From assembly GCA_024226315.1 (NCBI GenBank), contig JAAELT010000114.1, positions 24,113 through 88,112 of the forward strand: a stretch of 64,000 nt of DNA. Reading direction: 5' to 3'. The notes beneath the pieces were generated by a model. The model saw only the letters and a list, made by a program, of their open reading frames with translations. It made no database searches and was not told the DNA's origin. This DNA comes from a bacterium. GTDB lineage: Bacteria; Acidobacteriota; Thermoanaerobaculia; Multivoradales; J023. The position numbers and the translations under genes were made by a program. Shown here piece after piece: positions 52,443 to 62,582 of the stretch; the first letter of the stretch is position 1, and every line of letters starts with the position of its first letter.

Positions 52443-53027
52443 CTAGATGCGTTTCAACAGCTCACGCTTCTTGGCGGCGAATTCTTCCTTGCTGATGACC
52501 CCCTTCTTTTTCAGCTCTCCGAGCTTGCCGAGCTTCTCGAACACGTCCGGCGGCTCATCCTCCCGCCCCTTGAGGCCCTCAACGAATTCCTTCCCACGTT
52601 CGAGAGCGTCGTCATAGGCAGCTTTCGCGCGATCGAGATCGATCTCCAGGAAATCCACGCCGTCCCGGCCGAGATGTTGGAGCGCAACGACGCCGGTAGC
52701 ATAGGTCGAGGCACCCGAAAGCGCCGACATCGAGACGCCACCCAGCACAGCGCCGACGCCGGGCAGGGCCTTGACCGCGCTCGATCCGATCTTGGCGAAT
52801 GTACTGCCGGTCAACGCCGAGACGAACGCCTTGCCCTGGCCGGCGGAATAGTCGACGTCGTAGATCCTGGTCAGGTTCTTCAATAGATCCATCTGAATAG
52901 CGGTGACGGCGACCAGGTCGAAGAGCGGAACCGGCATGAGCCCGGCACCGACCGCCCAGACGACGTGCGAGCGAATGGCTTCCTCGGCTTCCCTTCTCCT
53001 TGCCTTGATCTTCTTCTCCTTCGGCAT
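52443..53027 (-). CDS. DUF697-type protein with C-terminal SHOCT motif
   Basis: A 194-residue protein. KARRREAEEAIRSHVVWAVGAGLMPVPLFDLVAVTAIQMDLLKNLTRIY resembles DUF697/YcjF-type membrane-associated proteins, with hydrophobic segments around residues 30-55 and 75-120. The C-terminal 30 residues (KLGKLGELKKKGVISKEEFAAKKRELLKRI) form a SHOCT motif, a short oligomerisation element. ATG 53027 is six bases after AGGAGG; upstream ATGs at 53033 and 53063 are less well placed. Function unknown. Confidence 0.78.
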   Translation of the reverse strand: MPKEKKIKARRREAEEAIRSHVVWAVGAGLMPVPLFDLVAVTAIQMDLLKNLTRIYDVDYSAGQGKAFVSALTGSTFAKIGSSAVKALPGVGAVLGGVSMSALSGASTYATGVVALQHLGRDGVDFLEIDLDRAKAAYDDALERGKEFVEGLKGREDEPPDVFEKLGKLGELKKKGVISKEEFAAKKRELLKRI

Positions 53028-53261
53028 CAGCATCCTCCTGGCTTGGACGTTGGGGATGGACATCGACCTGAGCCGCAGTGCTGAACGGCCGTGCGCGATC
53101 GTTGTTCGAGACTACGGTGCTCGAGCGACTTCTATTCGGTCGGGTACTATTGGCAGGCGGTGCCATGGCAAGGGCCGGATGGCGTCTTCACGCGGGAAAA
53201 CCGCTGGCACAGTTGTTGCGAAGATAAGACCGGGAGCTGCCGTACTGGCTCTCGGAGATGT

Positions 53262-54563
53262 ATGCGACCCTTGATCCCACAACGAGCTCGACGCCTGTTT
53301 CGGCGCATGGCCGACACGGTGCCGCTGACGTGGCGCGGGTTTTTCGTGGCGGCATTCGCGAGCCTGGCGCTCTGGCGCTTCGGCTACGGCACGCTCGATC
53401 TGCTGCTCTTCGTCATCGGCATTTGTGGCCTGGTGCTGGTCACGTTGGCCGTGGTTGCGGTCATCTGGGCGGCGATCTACCTGCGGCGGCGCATCGAGCG
53501 GCCGGTGCTCGGCACGCGGCGGCTGGAGGCCGGCTCGCCGATCCGTACCGGTTTCAAGGTCCCCGGTTTGTCAGGGATTCCACTGGTGAAGATCGGCTGG
53601 CGGTGGCTCGAGCCCGGGGGGACCGAGTGCCGGACAGTGCCGCGGAACCGTGCGCTGCTCGAGGAGGTCGTCGCCCGGAAGCGCGGCCAGGTGTCGGGGG
53701 TCCGGCGGCGTTTCCGGGTCGGTGACGCGTTCGGGCTGGCCGCCATCGCCTGGGAGCGCGACGACCCCGGCCCGCTGACTATCCTGCCGGACGTCGGGCG
53801 GCTCAAGAACATGCCGGTGGTGCAGCCGATGGCGGCGGCCGAGGGGCTGCCGCATCCGATGGGCGCGCCGGAGGGTGACCGCATGGAGATCCGGCGCTAC
53901 GTACCCGGCGACTCGGTGCGCAACATCCTGTGGAAGACGTTTGCCCGTACGCGCCAGCTCAACGTACGCATCCCGGAGAAGAGCATCGATCGGGCGCGGA
54001 AGACCGTCGCATACCTGCTGACCGGCCCTGAGGACGAGGCCGCCGCCGCGGCCGCCCGGGTGGCGCTCGAAAACGAGATGCTGGGTATGAGCTGGCTGTT
54101 CGGCGCCGACGGCACGGCCGAGCCGGCGGACAGCCTCGACGCGGCGCTGCAGGCGATCGCGCGCTCCGGTTCCTATCGCGGCAACGGCAACGGCAACGGC
54201 CGCCCCGCGGGTGGTCTGGCGTCCTTCCTCGGCCGCGAGAGCGTCTACGGGCAGACCCACTGCATCGTCTTCGCGCCGGCGCACTCCGGAGACTGGACGA
54301 CCGAGGCGCTGGCCGCGGCGCGCAACTTCTCGGGTGCCGTGTCGTTTGTACTGGGGACCGACGGCGTCGTCCAGCGCGGCGCCTCGCCGCTGTGGCGCCG
54401 TGTGCTGTTCGTCGATCCACCGACGCGGGGAGTCACCACCGATGAGCTCTCGGAACTGCTGCGTGTCTTCTCCGGTGCCGGCTGCCCGGCGGTGGTGGTC
54501 GATCGCGCCAGTGGCCGGGCGTTCGGTCACCATCGCGAGCAGGGCCTAGGAGCGATGGCGTGA
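53262..54563 (+). CDS. DUF58 domain protein
   Basis: A 433-residue protein with two N-terminal membrane spans (GFFVAAFASLALWRFGYG, LLLFVIGICGLVLVTLAVVAVIWAAIY), a beta-rich middle and the DUF58 block GDRMEIRRYVPGDSVRNILWKTFARTRQLNVR. DUF58 proteins accompany MoxR ATPases and transglutaminase-like proteins, and the set probably assembles or activates extracytoplasmic enzymes. ATG 53262 has GGAG four bases upstream. The stop overlaps the next GTG (GTGA). A GNGNGNG run lies near residue 308. Confidence 0.86.
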   Translation: MRPLIPQRARRLFRRMADTVPLTWRGFFVAAFASLALWRFGYGTLDLLLFVIGICGLVLVTLAVVAVIWAAIYLRRRIERPVLGTRRLEAGSPIRTGFKVPGLSGIPLVKIGWRWLEPGGTECRTVPRNRALLEEVVARKRGQVSGVRRRFRVGDAFGLAAIAWERDDPGPLTILPDVGRLKNMPVVQPMAAAEGLPHPMGAPEGDRMEIRRYVPGDSVRNILWKTFARTRQLNVRIPEKSIDRARKTVAYLLTGPEDEAAAAAARVALENEMLGMSWLFGADGTAEPADSLDAALQAIARSGSYRGNGNGNGRPAGGLASFLGRESVYGQTHCIVFAPAHSGDWTTEALAAARNFSGAVSFVLGTDGVVQRGASPLWRRVLFVDPPTRGVTTDELSELLRVFSGAGCPAVVVDRASGRAFGHHREQGLGAMA

Positions 54564-56725
54564 GGCGTCGTATTGGCCCGTGGGTGGTGAGCGTGCTGCG
54601 GGCATCGATGCTGGCGCTGGCGGCGGTGATCCTGTGCCGGCCGTTGACGGTCACGACCGGCGTCGTGACGGCGGTGCTCGGTGCCCTGGCCGGGGGCTTG
54701 ATCGCCGATCGCGCGAGTAACCTGAGCAGATCCCAGCTGCGCCTGGGCACTGTGCTCGCCGTCGCCGCGGCGACGCTCGTGCTCGGGGCCTGGGCCGCGC
54801 GCATGATCGTCGGTAGCTCTCAGGTAGCCGGCCTCCTGGGCTCGGTGCCGACGCTGCACCTGAGCGAGGCCCTGCTGTGGCTGTTCCTCGTCGCCCCCAC
54901 CGTCTTCGCCCTGCGGTTCCTGGCGGCACGCCGGCCGTTGTGGGCGGTCGCGGAGGTGCTGGCGATCTGCCTCGCCATCGCCACCGGCTTCGCCGCCCAC
55001 CGCGACGGCATGGTGCACCGGCCGCTGACGATCGGCGACTGGGCCTGGTCCCGAGGAATCGACCCGGTGTTGATCTTCCTCGTGCTCGGCGGCGCCACCG
55101 CGTTTCTGCTCGCCTCGTTCCTGCTCTCCGAGGAGCGCAAGCGCCGGATTCCCCTGCATATGAGTGCCCTGTTCCTGGTGGCCCTGGCACTGCTGGCGAT
55201 CGTGCGGGTGAGCGGGCTGCCCAAGCCCCAGGGCGCCGGCGACCTGGGGCTCACCGGCGAGCCCGAGGCGGAGGAAGAGCAGGACGAGAAGGGGCAGGGC
55301 CGCGGCCAGGGCGGAAAGCCGGACGACCAGTTGGGCGATCTGGAGTTCAAGGACGAGTACCGCTCGAACGGCGATCAGGCACCGGTGGCGGTGGTCGTGC
55401 TACATGACGACTACTCGCCGCCGTCCGGGGTCTACTACTTTCGCCAATCGGTGTTCTCGCAGTACAACGGCCGTCGCCTGGTGCAGGCGCTGCGCGAAGA
55501 CGTCGACCGCGACATCGTCAAGCGGTTCCCTTTCGAGCTGATGGAGATCGAAGCGGCGCCGCCGGTCTCCGACCGGCGCATGTCGCTGCGCACCAGCATG
55601 GGCCTGGTGGTCGACCACATCCGGCCCTTCGCGCTCGATTCACCGGCCGCCATCCGGCCGATCCGCAATCCGAATCCGCTCCACTTCCAGCGCGCATTCG
55701 AAGTGCGCTCCCACGTGCAGACAATGCCGTACGAAGAGCTCATCGGCCAGCGCCCCGGGGACGTGGATTGGGGCGGCGAGCAGTGGCGGCACTACACCGA
55801 GGCGCCCAGCGATTCACGCTACGACGAGCTGGCGGAGAAGTTGATGTCCCGTCTCCGAGCCGAGTATCGTGACGATCCATTGGCGCAGGCCCTGGCGGTC
55901 AAGGCCCATCTCGACGAGAACGGTATCTACAGCCGGCGCAGCAAGCACGCCGGCGCCGGCGACCCCGCGGCGTCTTTCCTGTTCGGCGATCTGACAGGCT
56001 ACTGCGTTCATTTCGCCCATGCCGCCGCCTATCTCTACCGCAGTCTCGACATTCCGGCGCGGGTCGCCGCCGGCTACGCGGTGGAGGAGGGAGCGCGGGC
56101 CGGCGGCTCGTCGATCATGATCCGCAGCGGCGACGCCCACGCCTGGCCGGAGATCTATCTCGACGGCGTCGGTTGGGTGGTGGTCGACCTGGCGCCGCAG
56201 CAGACCCTCGACGAGCCGTTGCAGTCGCCCGACCAGGCGCTGCAGCGCATGCTCGGCGAAATGATGCGCCAGACCGAGGAGGAGACGCTGCTCGAGGACG
56301 AGCTTCGCGAGCGACTCAGCCTCGCCGCCATCGGGCGCTTCCTCCTGCGGCTGCTCGCCGTGCTGCTGGTGATCGGCTACGCCGTCAAGCTGTACCGCCG
56401 GCTGGCGCCCAGCCTGGTCAGACCCGCCGAGCTCTACCGCGTCGCCTACCGCGCCGCTCTCGACCGGTTGGCCGCCGTGGGCTTGAGACGCCGCTTCGGC
56501 GAGAGTCGCGAGCAGTTCGCGGAGCGCTCGGGTGGCGTGTCGCCGACTTTCGGCAGGCTCACCGAGGAGCACCTCAAGACCGCCCTGGGATCGAAGAGAG
56601 TGGCCGATGGCCGTCAGCTGCTGTACATGACCGAGGGCGTGCGCCGCGAGGTTCGCCAGGGCCTGCCCTGGTGGAAGCGGTGGCTGGGTACGGTCAACCC
56701 GGTGTCGTGGATGCTGGTGCGGTAG
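54560..56725 (+). CDS. Transglutaminase-like membrane protein (TgpA type)
   Basis: A 721-residue protein. About six membrane spans fill residues 10-220. An acidic linker follows (GEPEAEEEQDEKGQGRGQGG), then a periplasmic region with a transglutaminase-like core at about 440-560: DLTGYCVHFAHAAAYLYRSL carries the catalytic Cys, and SGDAHAWPEIYLDGVGWVVVDLAP carries His and Asp. A last span (FLLRLLAVLLVIGYAVKLY) and a cytosolic tail end it. Similar proteins are essential in Pseudomonas (TgpA). GTG 54560 overlaps the DUF58 stop. Confidence 0.9.
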   Translation: MRRRIGPWVVSVLRASMLALAAVILCRPLTVTTGVVTAVLGALAGGLIADRASNLSRSQLRLGTVLAVAAATLVLGAWAARMIVGSSQVAGLLGSVPTLHLSEALLWLFLVAPTVFALRFLAARRPLWAVAEVLAICLAIATGFAAHRDGMVHRPLTIGDWAWSRGIDPVLIFLVLGGATAFLLASFLLSEERKRRIPLHMSALFLVALALLAIVRVSGLPKPQGAGDLGLTGEPEAEEEQDEKGQGRGQGGKPDDQLGDLEFKDEYRSNGDQAPVAVVVLHDDYSPPSGVYYFRQSVFSQYNGRRLVQALREDVDRDIVKRFPFELMEIEAAPPVSDRRMSLRTSMGLVVDHIRPFALDSPAAIRPIRNPNPLHFQRAFEVRSHVQTMPYEELIGQRPGDVDWGGEQWRHYTEAPSDSRYDELAEKLMSRLRAEYRDDPLAQALAVKAHLDENGIYSRRSKHAGAGDPAASFLFGDLTGYCVHFAHAAAYLYRSLDIPARVAAGYAVEEGARAGGSSIMIRSGDAHAWPEIYLDGVGWVVVDLAPQQTLDEPLQSPDQALQRMLGEMMRQTEEETLLEDELRERLSLAAIGRFLLRLLAVLLVIGYAVKLYRRLAPSLVRPAELYRVAYRAALDRLAAVGLRRRFGESREQFAERSGGVSPTFGRLTEEHLKTALGSKRVADGRQLLYMTEGVRREVRQGLPWWKRWLGTVNPVSWMLVR

Positions 56726-56806
56726 GGGAGAATTCGAACAGTCCTATGCAGTCTTACACGTGGAACAGTCTCACAACGTGGAACAGACCTCAACGCGGAG
56801 AAATGT

Positions 56807-57901
56807 ATGAATCCAGCTGAACCCGATCTCGCCGTCGCCGAGCCGGCGGCCGAAGCCCCTGCCCCCGAGTCCCCGGTCCCCGAGCCCGCCATCGTGCCGG
56901 GTCCTCCGGCGCCACCCGACCCGCTGGATGTAGCCACGACGGTCATGGGCCGTCTGAGCGCCCGCATGCGAGCGCAGGTCCTGGGCCGCGAAGAGGTGAT
57001 CGACCTGGTGCTTGTGGCGCTCCTGTCGGACGGCCACGTCCTGCTGGAGGACTTCCCGGGCTCGGGCAAGACCACCCTGGCCAAGTCTCTCGGCGCCTCG
57101 ATCGCGGACGACCGCCCGGACGACTACATCGCCGACTTCCGGCGCATCCAGTTCACCCCCGATCTGCTGCCGTCGGACGTCACCGGCGTGTCGGTCTTCG
57201 ATCCTTCCTCGAACCGTTTCCATTTCCGCCACGGGCCGATCTTCGCCCACATCGTGCTCGCCGACGAGATCAACCGCACCTCACCAAAGGTCCAGTCGGC
57301 GATGCTCGAGGCGATGGCCGAGAAACAGGTGACGGTCGACAACCAGACCTATCCGCTCGACGACCTGTTCTTCGTCATCGCCACCCAGAACCCGCTCGAC
57401 CTGGCGGGGACGTACCCGCTGCCGGTGGCACAGCTCGACCGATTCCTGTTCAAGGTGCGCATGGTGCACATCGATCGCCAGGCCGAGCTCGAGGTACTCG
57501 AGACCCATCGTCAGCGCCGCGACGTCGTGCGTGCCGACCTGCCGCGGGTGACGCGCTCCCAGGTGCTCGCGGCCCGCCGGGCGATCGACGAGAACGTCTC
57601 GATCGGCCAGCAGGTGAAGGAGTGCCTGGTCGACATCGCCCACAACATCCGCGACGATGAGCGGGTCCTGCAGGGCAACTCGACCCGCAGCCTGGTGCTC
57701 ATGCTGCCGGCGCTGCAGGCGCTGGCCGTGCTGCGCGGGCGGGACTACGTGTCGGCCGAGGACATCCAGACCCTGATCCCGCGTGTGCTCGGTCACCGTG
57801 TCGACCTGGCCCCCGGCATCACCGAGCTCCAGCCGGTGCTCGAGGAGGCGATGGAGCGCTCGATCGAAGGGCTGTCGCGCTCGACTCTGAGGCGTCGATG
57901 A
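56807..57901 (+). CDS. MoxR-family AAA+ ATPase
   Basis: A 364-residue MoxR ATPase. An N-terminal Pro/Glu-rich stretch of about 40 residues precedes the AAA core: Walker A LLEDFPGSGKTTLAKS, Walker B HIVLADEINRTSPKVQSAMLEAMAEKQVTVD, sensor 1 FFVIATQNP and LPVAQLDRFLFK. MoxR proteins act as chaperones for maturation of extracytoplasmic enzymes with DUF58 partners. It follows the transglutaminase gene after an 81-base gap and is coupled to the next gene by ATGA. Confidence 0.93.
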   Translation: MNPAEPDLAVAEPAAEAPAPESPVPEPAIVPGPPAPPDPLDVATTVMGRLSARMRAQVLGREEVIDLVLVALLSDGHVLLEDFPGSGKTTLAKSLGASIADDRPDDYIADFRRIQFTPDLLPSDVTGVSVFDPSSNRFHFRHGPIFAHIVLADEINRTSPKVQSAMLEAMAEKQVTVDNQTYPLDDLFFVIATQNPLDLAGTYPLPVAQLDRFLFKVRMVHIDRQAELEVLETHRQRRDVVRADLPRVTRSQVLAARRAIDENVSIGQQVKECLVDIAHNIRDDERVLQGNSTRSLVLMLPALQALAVLRGRDYVSAEDIQTLIPRVLGHRVDLAPGITELQPVLEEAMERSIEGLSRSTLRRR

Positions 57902-59937
57902 CCCTACGCCCCCCCGGCCTCGTGCTGTTGATCGCGCTCATTTTCTCTAGTGCGCTGCCGGCACAGCCCCCGGCCGAGGACGTCGTCGATCCGTTCGCCG
58001 ACATGCTCGAAGCGATGGACGAGGACGCCATGCCGCCGGGCTTCGGCGGCGGGGAGATGGTGGCCGCGGCCTGGCGGGCGCTCGACTCCCGTCGCTACAT
58101 ACGGGCCCGCGAGCTGGCCGAGGCCATCCTCGAGAAAGATCCCGAATCGATCGCCGGCCACGCGATCCTGGGGATCGTGCACCACCGCGCCGAGGGCAAC
58201 CTGCCGATCTCGCTCTACCATCTCAAGCAGAGCCGCAAGCTGTTCGAAGAGCGTTACGGAGAGCAGCCGTCGGACGACGCTCCGTGGCGGTGGCATGCCA
58301 TCACCATCGGCGAGTTGGCTTTCGTCAGCGGCGAGATGGGGCGCCACGCCGACAAAGTGCGCTATCTGCTGGAGCGCGACGAGATCTACAGCCCTCCCTG
58401 GCCGGCGGATCGCGGTTGGCCGCTGATGCGCATGCGCCGGTACGACCTGGCGCGGCAGGCGGTGGAAGAGGCCATGGAGCTGGGCGAGCCGGGCCAGATC
58501 GCCTCGGCGCGCACCGCCCTGTGCGCCATCGAGGCCGAGCAGCAACGGCGCGAGGAGGGCTACCTGGCCTGCAAGGCGGCCGCCGACTTCGAACGTCAGT
58601 CCGGCTTCAGTGGCCCGACGCCGTTCACCAACGCCGCCGAGGCCGCCCTCGGCCTGCTGCGTTTCGACGAGAGCGAGAGGCTGATCCTGGAGGCGACCGA
58701 GAACTTCGCCCGCGGCACGGTGTCGAATCCGTGGCTCGACCTCATGCACCTCTACCTGGCTGAGAGCCGCACTCCCGAAGCACTCGACGCCCTGCGCCGG
58801 ATGCTGACCTGGCGCAAGCGCCAGCCGGCCTACATGGACGAGCAGAACAAGGCGGAGACGGAGATGGCCTCGGCCCTGTTCTTGATCGTCGCCGGCCACC
58901 CGGAAGAGGCCAGCCGGATCACGGCGCGCGCCGTCGACCGCCCGGATCGCACCGGCTTCACCAGCTCCGAGAGCGAGCAGATGGAGGCCGCCGCCGCCCT
59001 GATCGACCAGTTGGCGCAGCGCACCAAGGCCGAGCTGCTGAGCGAGAAGGCGTCGTGGTCGAGCTTCCTCGACGCGGCGTCGGCGCGGCTCGAAGCACGC
59101 CGGGCGCGTCTGCGCGCCTGGTCGTCGGGCCGGCGGGCGGCGGCTTTACTGGCCGACGAACGGATTCTGCTCGCGACGCTGCGACCCTACCTCGCCGGCT
59201 CGGTCGAGATCCCCGAGTGGGTCGAGCTCGAGCTGTGCGCCCTGCTCGGCCCCGGGGTGGTTGCCGCTGCGACCGCCAAGGCGCGCCAGGTGGAGACGCT
59301 CGAGGGCGCCGAGGGGTATTTCCTCGCCTACGAATCCGAGGTCGCGTTCCTCCAGGGACGCGAGCGCGACGTGCTGGAGCTTGCGGAGGAGGCTCTCGAG
59401 ACGTTGCCGCCGCACGAGATCCAGCTGCGTGTCCGGGTGACGGCGCTGGCGGCGCAAGCGGCCGCCGACGTCGGCCTGAATCGTCGCTCGGTCGAGCTCT
59501 TCGATGCCGCCTTCCAGCTCGATCCCGGGATCATCCGGCGTTTGGGCCTGGCCCTGCCCGCGACCTTTCCCCCGGCGACGGGCGCCGTCGCCGAGGAGGC
59601 CCGGGACCACCTGCGCGACTCGCCCCGGTTTCGCCGCGCCAAGGCCGGCTACCAGGTGGTGGTCGAGAGCGACGACCGCTCCGCCAGCGCGTCGCTGCTC
59701 GGGCCTCAGCGCACCCGTCTGGCCCACGTGCGGGTCACAGCGCGCGCCGGCGAAGACGCCGATGACCTGGCCCGCCGGCTGGCCGCCGAGTTCCACGCCC
59801 AGGCCTTCGCTCCCCGTCTCGACCTGACCCAGGCCGACATCCGCTCGCTCGACGGCTCACCCACCGCCGGCGGCGGCCGGGCGTCGGACCGGATTCGCAA
59901 CGTCTTGTCGGAGCTGACAGGCGACGAAGAGGGCTAG
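57898..59937 (+). CDS. Secreted TPR-like protein of the MoxR cluster
   Basis: A 679-residue protein with a signal peptide (LVLLIALIFSSALPAQ) and a long helical body with TPR-like units (YIRARELAEAILEKDPESIAGHAILGIVHHRAEGNL; RRYDLARQAVEEAMELGEPGQIASARTALCAIEAEQQ). No enzyme motif. It overlaps the MoxR stop (ATGA), so it belongs to the DUF58/TgpA/MoxR operon and is probably its periplasmic adaptor. The 3' end is convergent with the S9 peptidase gene, four bases apart. Confidence 0.78.
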   Translation: MTLRPPGLVLLIALIFSSALPAQPPAEDVVDPFADMLEAMDEDAMPPGFGGGEMVAAAWRALDSRRYIRARELAEAILEKDPESIAGHAILGIVHHRAEGNLPISLYHLKQSRKLFEERYGEQPSDDAPWRWHAITIGELAFVSGEMGRHADKVRYLLERDEIYSPPWPADRGWPLMRMRRYDLARQAVEEAMELGEPGQIASARTALCAIEAEQQRREEGYLACKAAADFERQSGFSGPTPFTNAAEAALGLLRFDESERLILEATENFARGTVSNPWLDLMHLYLAESRTPEALDALRRMLTWRKRQPAYMDEQNKAETEMASALFLIVAGHPEEASRITARAVDRPDRTGFTSSESEQMEAAAALIDQLAQRTKAELLSEKASWSSFLDAASARLEARRARLRAWSSGRRAAALLADERILLATLRPYLAGSVEIPEWVELELCALLGPGVVAAATAKARQVETLEGAEGYFLAYESEVAFLQGRERDVLELAEEALETLPPHEIQLRVRVTALAAQAAADVGLNRRSVELFDAAFQLDPGIIRRLGLALPATFPPATGAVAEEARDHLRDSPRFRRAKAGYQVVVESDDRSASASLLGPQRTRLAHVRVTARAGEDADDLARRLAAEFHAQAFAPRLDLTQADIRSLDGSPTAGGGRASDRIRNVLSELTGDEEG

Positions 59938-59940
59938 TCG

Positions 59941-62154
59941 CTACTTCGAGACTCCGGCCAGGTCGAGGAGGAAGGCGTAGTCCCGGGCGGTCTCGCGGTG
60001 ACGCTTGAAACGTCCGGTGGCGCCGCCGTGGCCGGCTTCCATGTTGGTGTGGAGCAGCAGGCGGTTGTCGTCGGTCTTCATCGCGCGCAGCTTGGCGACC
60101 CACTTCGCGGGTTCCCAGTACTGCACCTGCGAGTCGTGGAGCCCGGTGGTCACCATCAGGTGTGGGTAGGCCTTGGCCTCGACGTTGTCGTAGGGCGAGT
60201 AGGAGAGGATGTAGTCGTAATACTCTTTCTTGCGGGGATCGCCCCACTCGTCCCACTCGCCGGCGGTCAGGGGGATGTCAGGATCGAGCATGGTGGTGAT
60301 GGCGTCGACGAAAGGCACGTGGGCGATGACGCCGCTGAACAGATCCGGGCGCATGTTGACGACCGCGCCCATCAGCAGTCCGCCGGCACTGCCGCCGAGC
60401 GCGAAGAGCCGGTCCTTCTCGGTGTAGCCCTCGGCGATCAGGTACTCGCCGGCGTCGATGAAGTCGCGGAAGGTATTCTTCTTCTTCAGCAGCTTGCCGT
60501 CTTCGTACCAGTGCCGGCCCATCACCTGGCCGCCGCGGATGTGGGCGGTGGCGAAGACGAAGCCGCGATCGAGCAGACTCAGGCGAGCCGAGTTGAAGGT
60601 GGGATCGATAGTCGCGCCATAGGAGCCGTAGGCGTAGAGCAACAGCGGGCTGCTGCCGTCCCTGGCGGTGCCTTTGCGATATACCAGTGACACCGGGATC
60701 CGTTCGCCGTCGCGCGCCGTCGCGCTCAGGCGCTCGGTCACGTAGGTCGCCGAGTCGAAGCCGCCCAAAACCTCCTGTTGCTTGAGCAGCGTCCGCTCCT
60801 TCGAGTCCAGGTCGTAGTCGAACGTCGACCACGGGGTGGTCATCGAGCTGTAGCGATAACGCAGGATGTTCGTATCGAAGTCGTAGTTGTCACTGGCGAA
60901 GGCGAGGTAGGCAGGCTCGCCGAAGTCCAGGTCGTGCTCCTCGCCGCTCGAGAGTTTCACCACCCGCATCCTCAGCAGTCCCTCGCGGCGCTCCGAGACC
61001 ACCATGTGGTCACGGAACAGCTCGATGTCGTCCAGGAACACGTCGTCGCGGTGCGGGATGACCTCCTGCCAGCTGGCCATGCCGGTGTCGGTGATCGGCG
61101 TCTTCATCAACCGGAAATTTTTGGCCTGGTGGTTGGTGCGGATGTAGAAGTAGTCGCCGTAGTGATCAACCCCGTACTCGTGGTCGCGCTGCCGGGGCTC
61201 GAGGATTCGCGGCTCGCCCGCGGGGTCGTCCGCATCCAGGTAGCGGAGCTCGCTGGAGAGCGTCTGGAAAGACCCGATCATCACGAACTTCTTCGAGCGC
61301 GTCTTGTAGACGAAGCTGGTGAAGGTCTCGTCGGCTTCTTCGTAGACCAGCTCGTCCTCGGCCGGATCGGTGCCCAGCACGTGGCGATAGATACGGTACC
61401 AACGCAGGTTGTCCGGATGCTGCCGGGTATAAAAGAGCGTGCGGTTGTCGTTCGCCCAGGCGGAGTTGGGGGTGACGTCCGGGATGACGTCGGGAAGCGA
61501 CTCGCCGGTGGTGAGGTTCTTGAGCTTCAGGGTGTAGAACCGCCGGCCCACGGTGTCGACGCCATAGGCCAGGATGTCCTGCCCGGAGCTGACCCGCAGG
61601 CCTCGCAGCGCGAAGAACTCGTGTCCGGCCGCCAGCTCGTTGCCGTCGAGCATGATCTCCTCTTCGGCGTCCAGCGTTCCCTTCTTGCGGCAGTGCAATG
61701 GGTACTCGCCGCCTTCGACGAAGCGGGTGTAGTAGTAGTAGCCGTCGCGCTTGTAGGGTACCGAGTTGTCGTCTTTCTTGATGCGGCCGACGATCTCCTC
61801 GTAGAGCGTCTCCTGCAGCGGCTCGGTGTGCTGCATGACCGCGTCGAAGTAGGCGTTCTCGGCCTCGAGGTAGGAGACCACCTCGGGATCTTCGCGCTTC
61901 TTGAGCCAGTAGTAGTCATCGACCCGGCGATGGCCGTGCTGCTCGAGCTCGTGGGGGGCGATCTTGGCCGTGGGAGGCTCCGGCATACCCTTCCTAACGG
62001 ACGCTTCCGGCTCGGGTGCCGCGGGCCGAGGCGTGGTGACAGGCGCCATCGCCATGTCGGGCATGGCGGGAGGCGTGGAAGTCGAGCAGGCGGCCATCAG
62101 GCCGGCGGACAGGGCGAGGGCGGTCGAGAGCAAAACGGATCTCGTGACGAGCAT
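59941..62154 (-). CDS. S9 prolyl oligopeptidase family lipoprotein (oligopeptidase B-like)
   Basis: A 737-residue serine peptidase with a lipoprotein signal (MLVTRSVLLSTALALSAGLMAACSTS). The N-terminal domain is a seven-bladed propeller of the oligopeptidase B type (HELEQHGHRRVDDYYWLKKREDPEVVSYLEAENAY). The catalytic domain has the nucleophile Ser in ALGGSAGGLLMG, Asp in TTGLHDSQV and His in NMEAGHGGATG. It would cleave short peptides after basic residues outside the cytosol. ATG 62154 gives the signal peptide, with AAGGA eight bases upstream; the frame extends further but without a signal. Confidence 0.93.
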   Translation of the reverse strand: MLVTRSVLLSTALALSAGLMAACSTSTPPAMPDMAMAPVTTPRPAAPEPEASVRKGMPEPPTAKIAPHELEQHGHRRVDDYYWLKKREDPEVVSYLEAENAYFDAVMQHTEPLQETLYEEIVGRIKKDDNSVPYKRDGYYYYTRFVEGGEYPLHCRKKGTLDAEEEIMLDGNELAAGHEFFALRGLRVSSGQDILAYGVDTVGRRFYTLKLKNLTTGESLPDVIPDVTPNSAWANDNRTLFYTRQHPDNLRWYRIYRHVLGTDPAEDELVYEEADETFTSFVYKTRSKKFVMIGSFQTLSSELRYLDADDPAGEPRILEPRQRDHEYGVDHYGDYFYIRTNHQAKNFRLMKTPITDTGMASWQEVIPHRDDVFLDDIELFRDHMVVSERREGLLRMRVVKLSSGEEHDLDFGEPAYLAFASDNYDFDTNILRYRYSSMTTPWSTFDYDLDSKERTLLKQQEVLGGFDSATYVTERLSATARDGERIPVSLVYRKGTARDGSSPLLLYAYGSYGATIDPTFNSARLSLLDRGFVFATAHIRGGQVMGRHWYEDGKLLKKKNTFRDFIDAGEYLIAEGYTEKDRLFALGGSAGGLLMGAVVNMRPDLFSGVIAHVPFVDAITTMLDPDIPLTAGEWDEWGDPRKKEYYDYILSYSPYDNVEAKAYPHLMVTTGLHDSQVQYWEPAKWVAKLRAMKTDDNRLLLHTNMEAGHGGATGRFKRHRETARDYAFLLDLAGVSK

Positions 62155-62582
62155 GTGGGTCGTCCTTGTGAAGGGGTGGATGGGAGCGGGGATACTACCA
62201 GTGTATATACGGAACTTGCCGGGAGTGGTTCTCCCGCGCATTGACCGGCCGCACGTATCAGTTCTGAGAACGCCGAGAATCAGAATTGAGAACGAGCGCA
62301 GGCCGAGAATTCCCTGATGGCTGAGCCATATCGGCCTCATCCGAAGACTTGCAGGTCGGTCAAACCGCTCAAATAAAAAGCTTTATCAGCGATTCGAGAG
62401 TCTGCTCCGGGAGCTTCGCGAACATCGGGGCATCATCGGATTCTCGTTGGTACATGCCTTGCAATAGGGCTGTAGCACACGAAGAAGCTCCCACTGCGCG
62501 ACGGTCGACAGAGGTCTTCCGGCGAAGGGTTGGGGTGTGTCTACACGACTCGGGAACGAGTCTTCCAAACAAGGAGATCGCT
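62155..62582. other. Divergent intergenic region
   Basis: A 428-base gap between the S9 peptidase and M4 protease genes. It holds an AT-rich patch around 62370-62390, a GGGAG/CTCCC mini-hairpin at 62221-62235 and a 6-bp hairpin (GACTCG-GGAA-CGAGTC, 62547-62562) just before the M4 ribosome-binding site. I see no convincing -35/-10 pair. A 67-codon minus frame (62369-62572) is not credible. Confidence 0.5.
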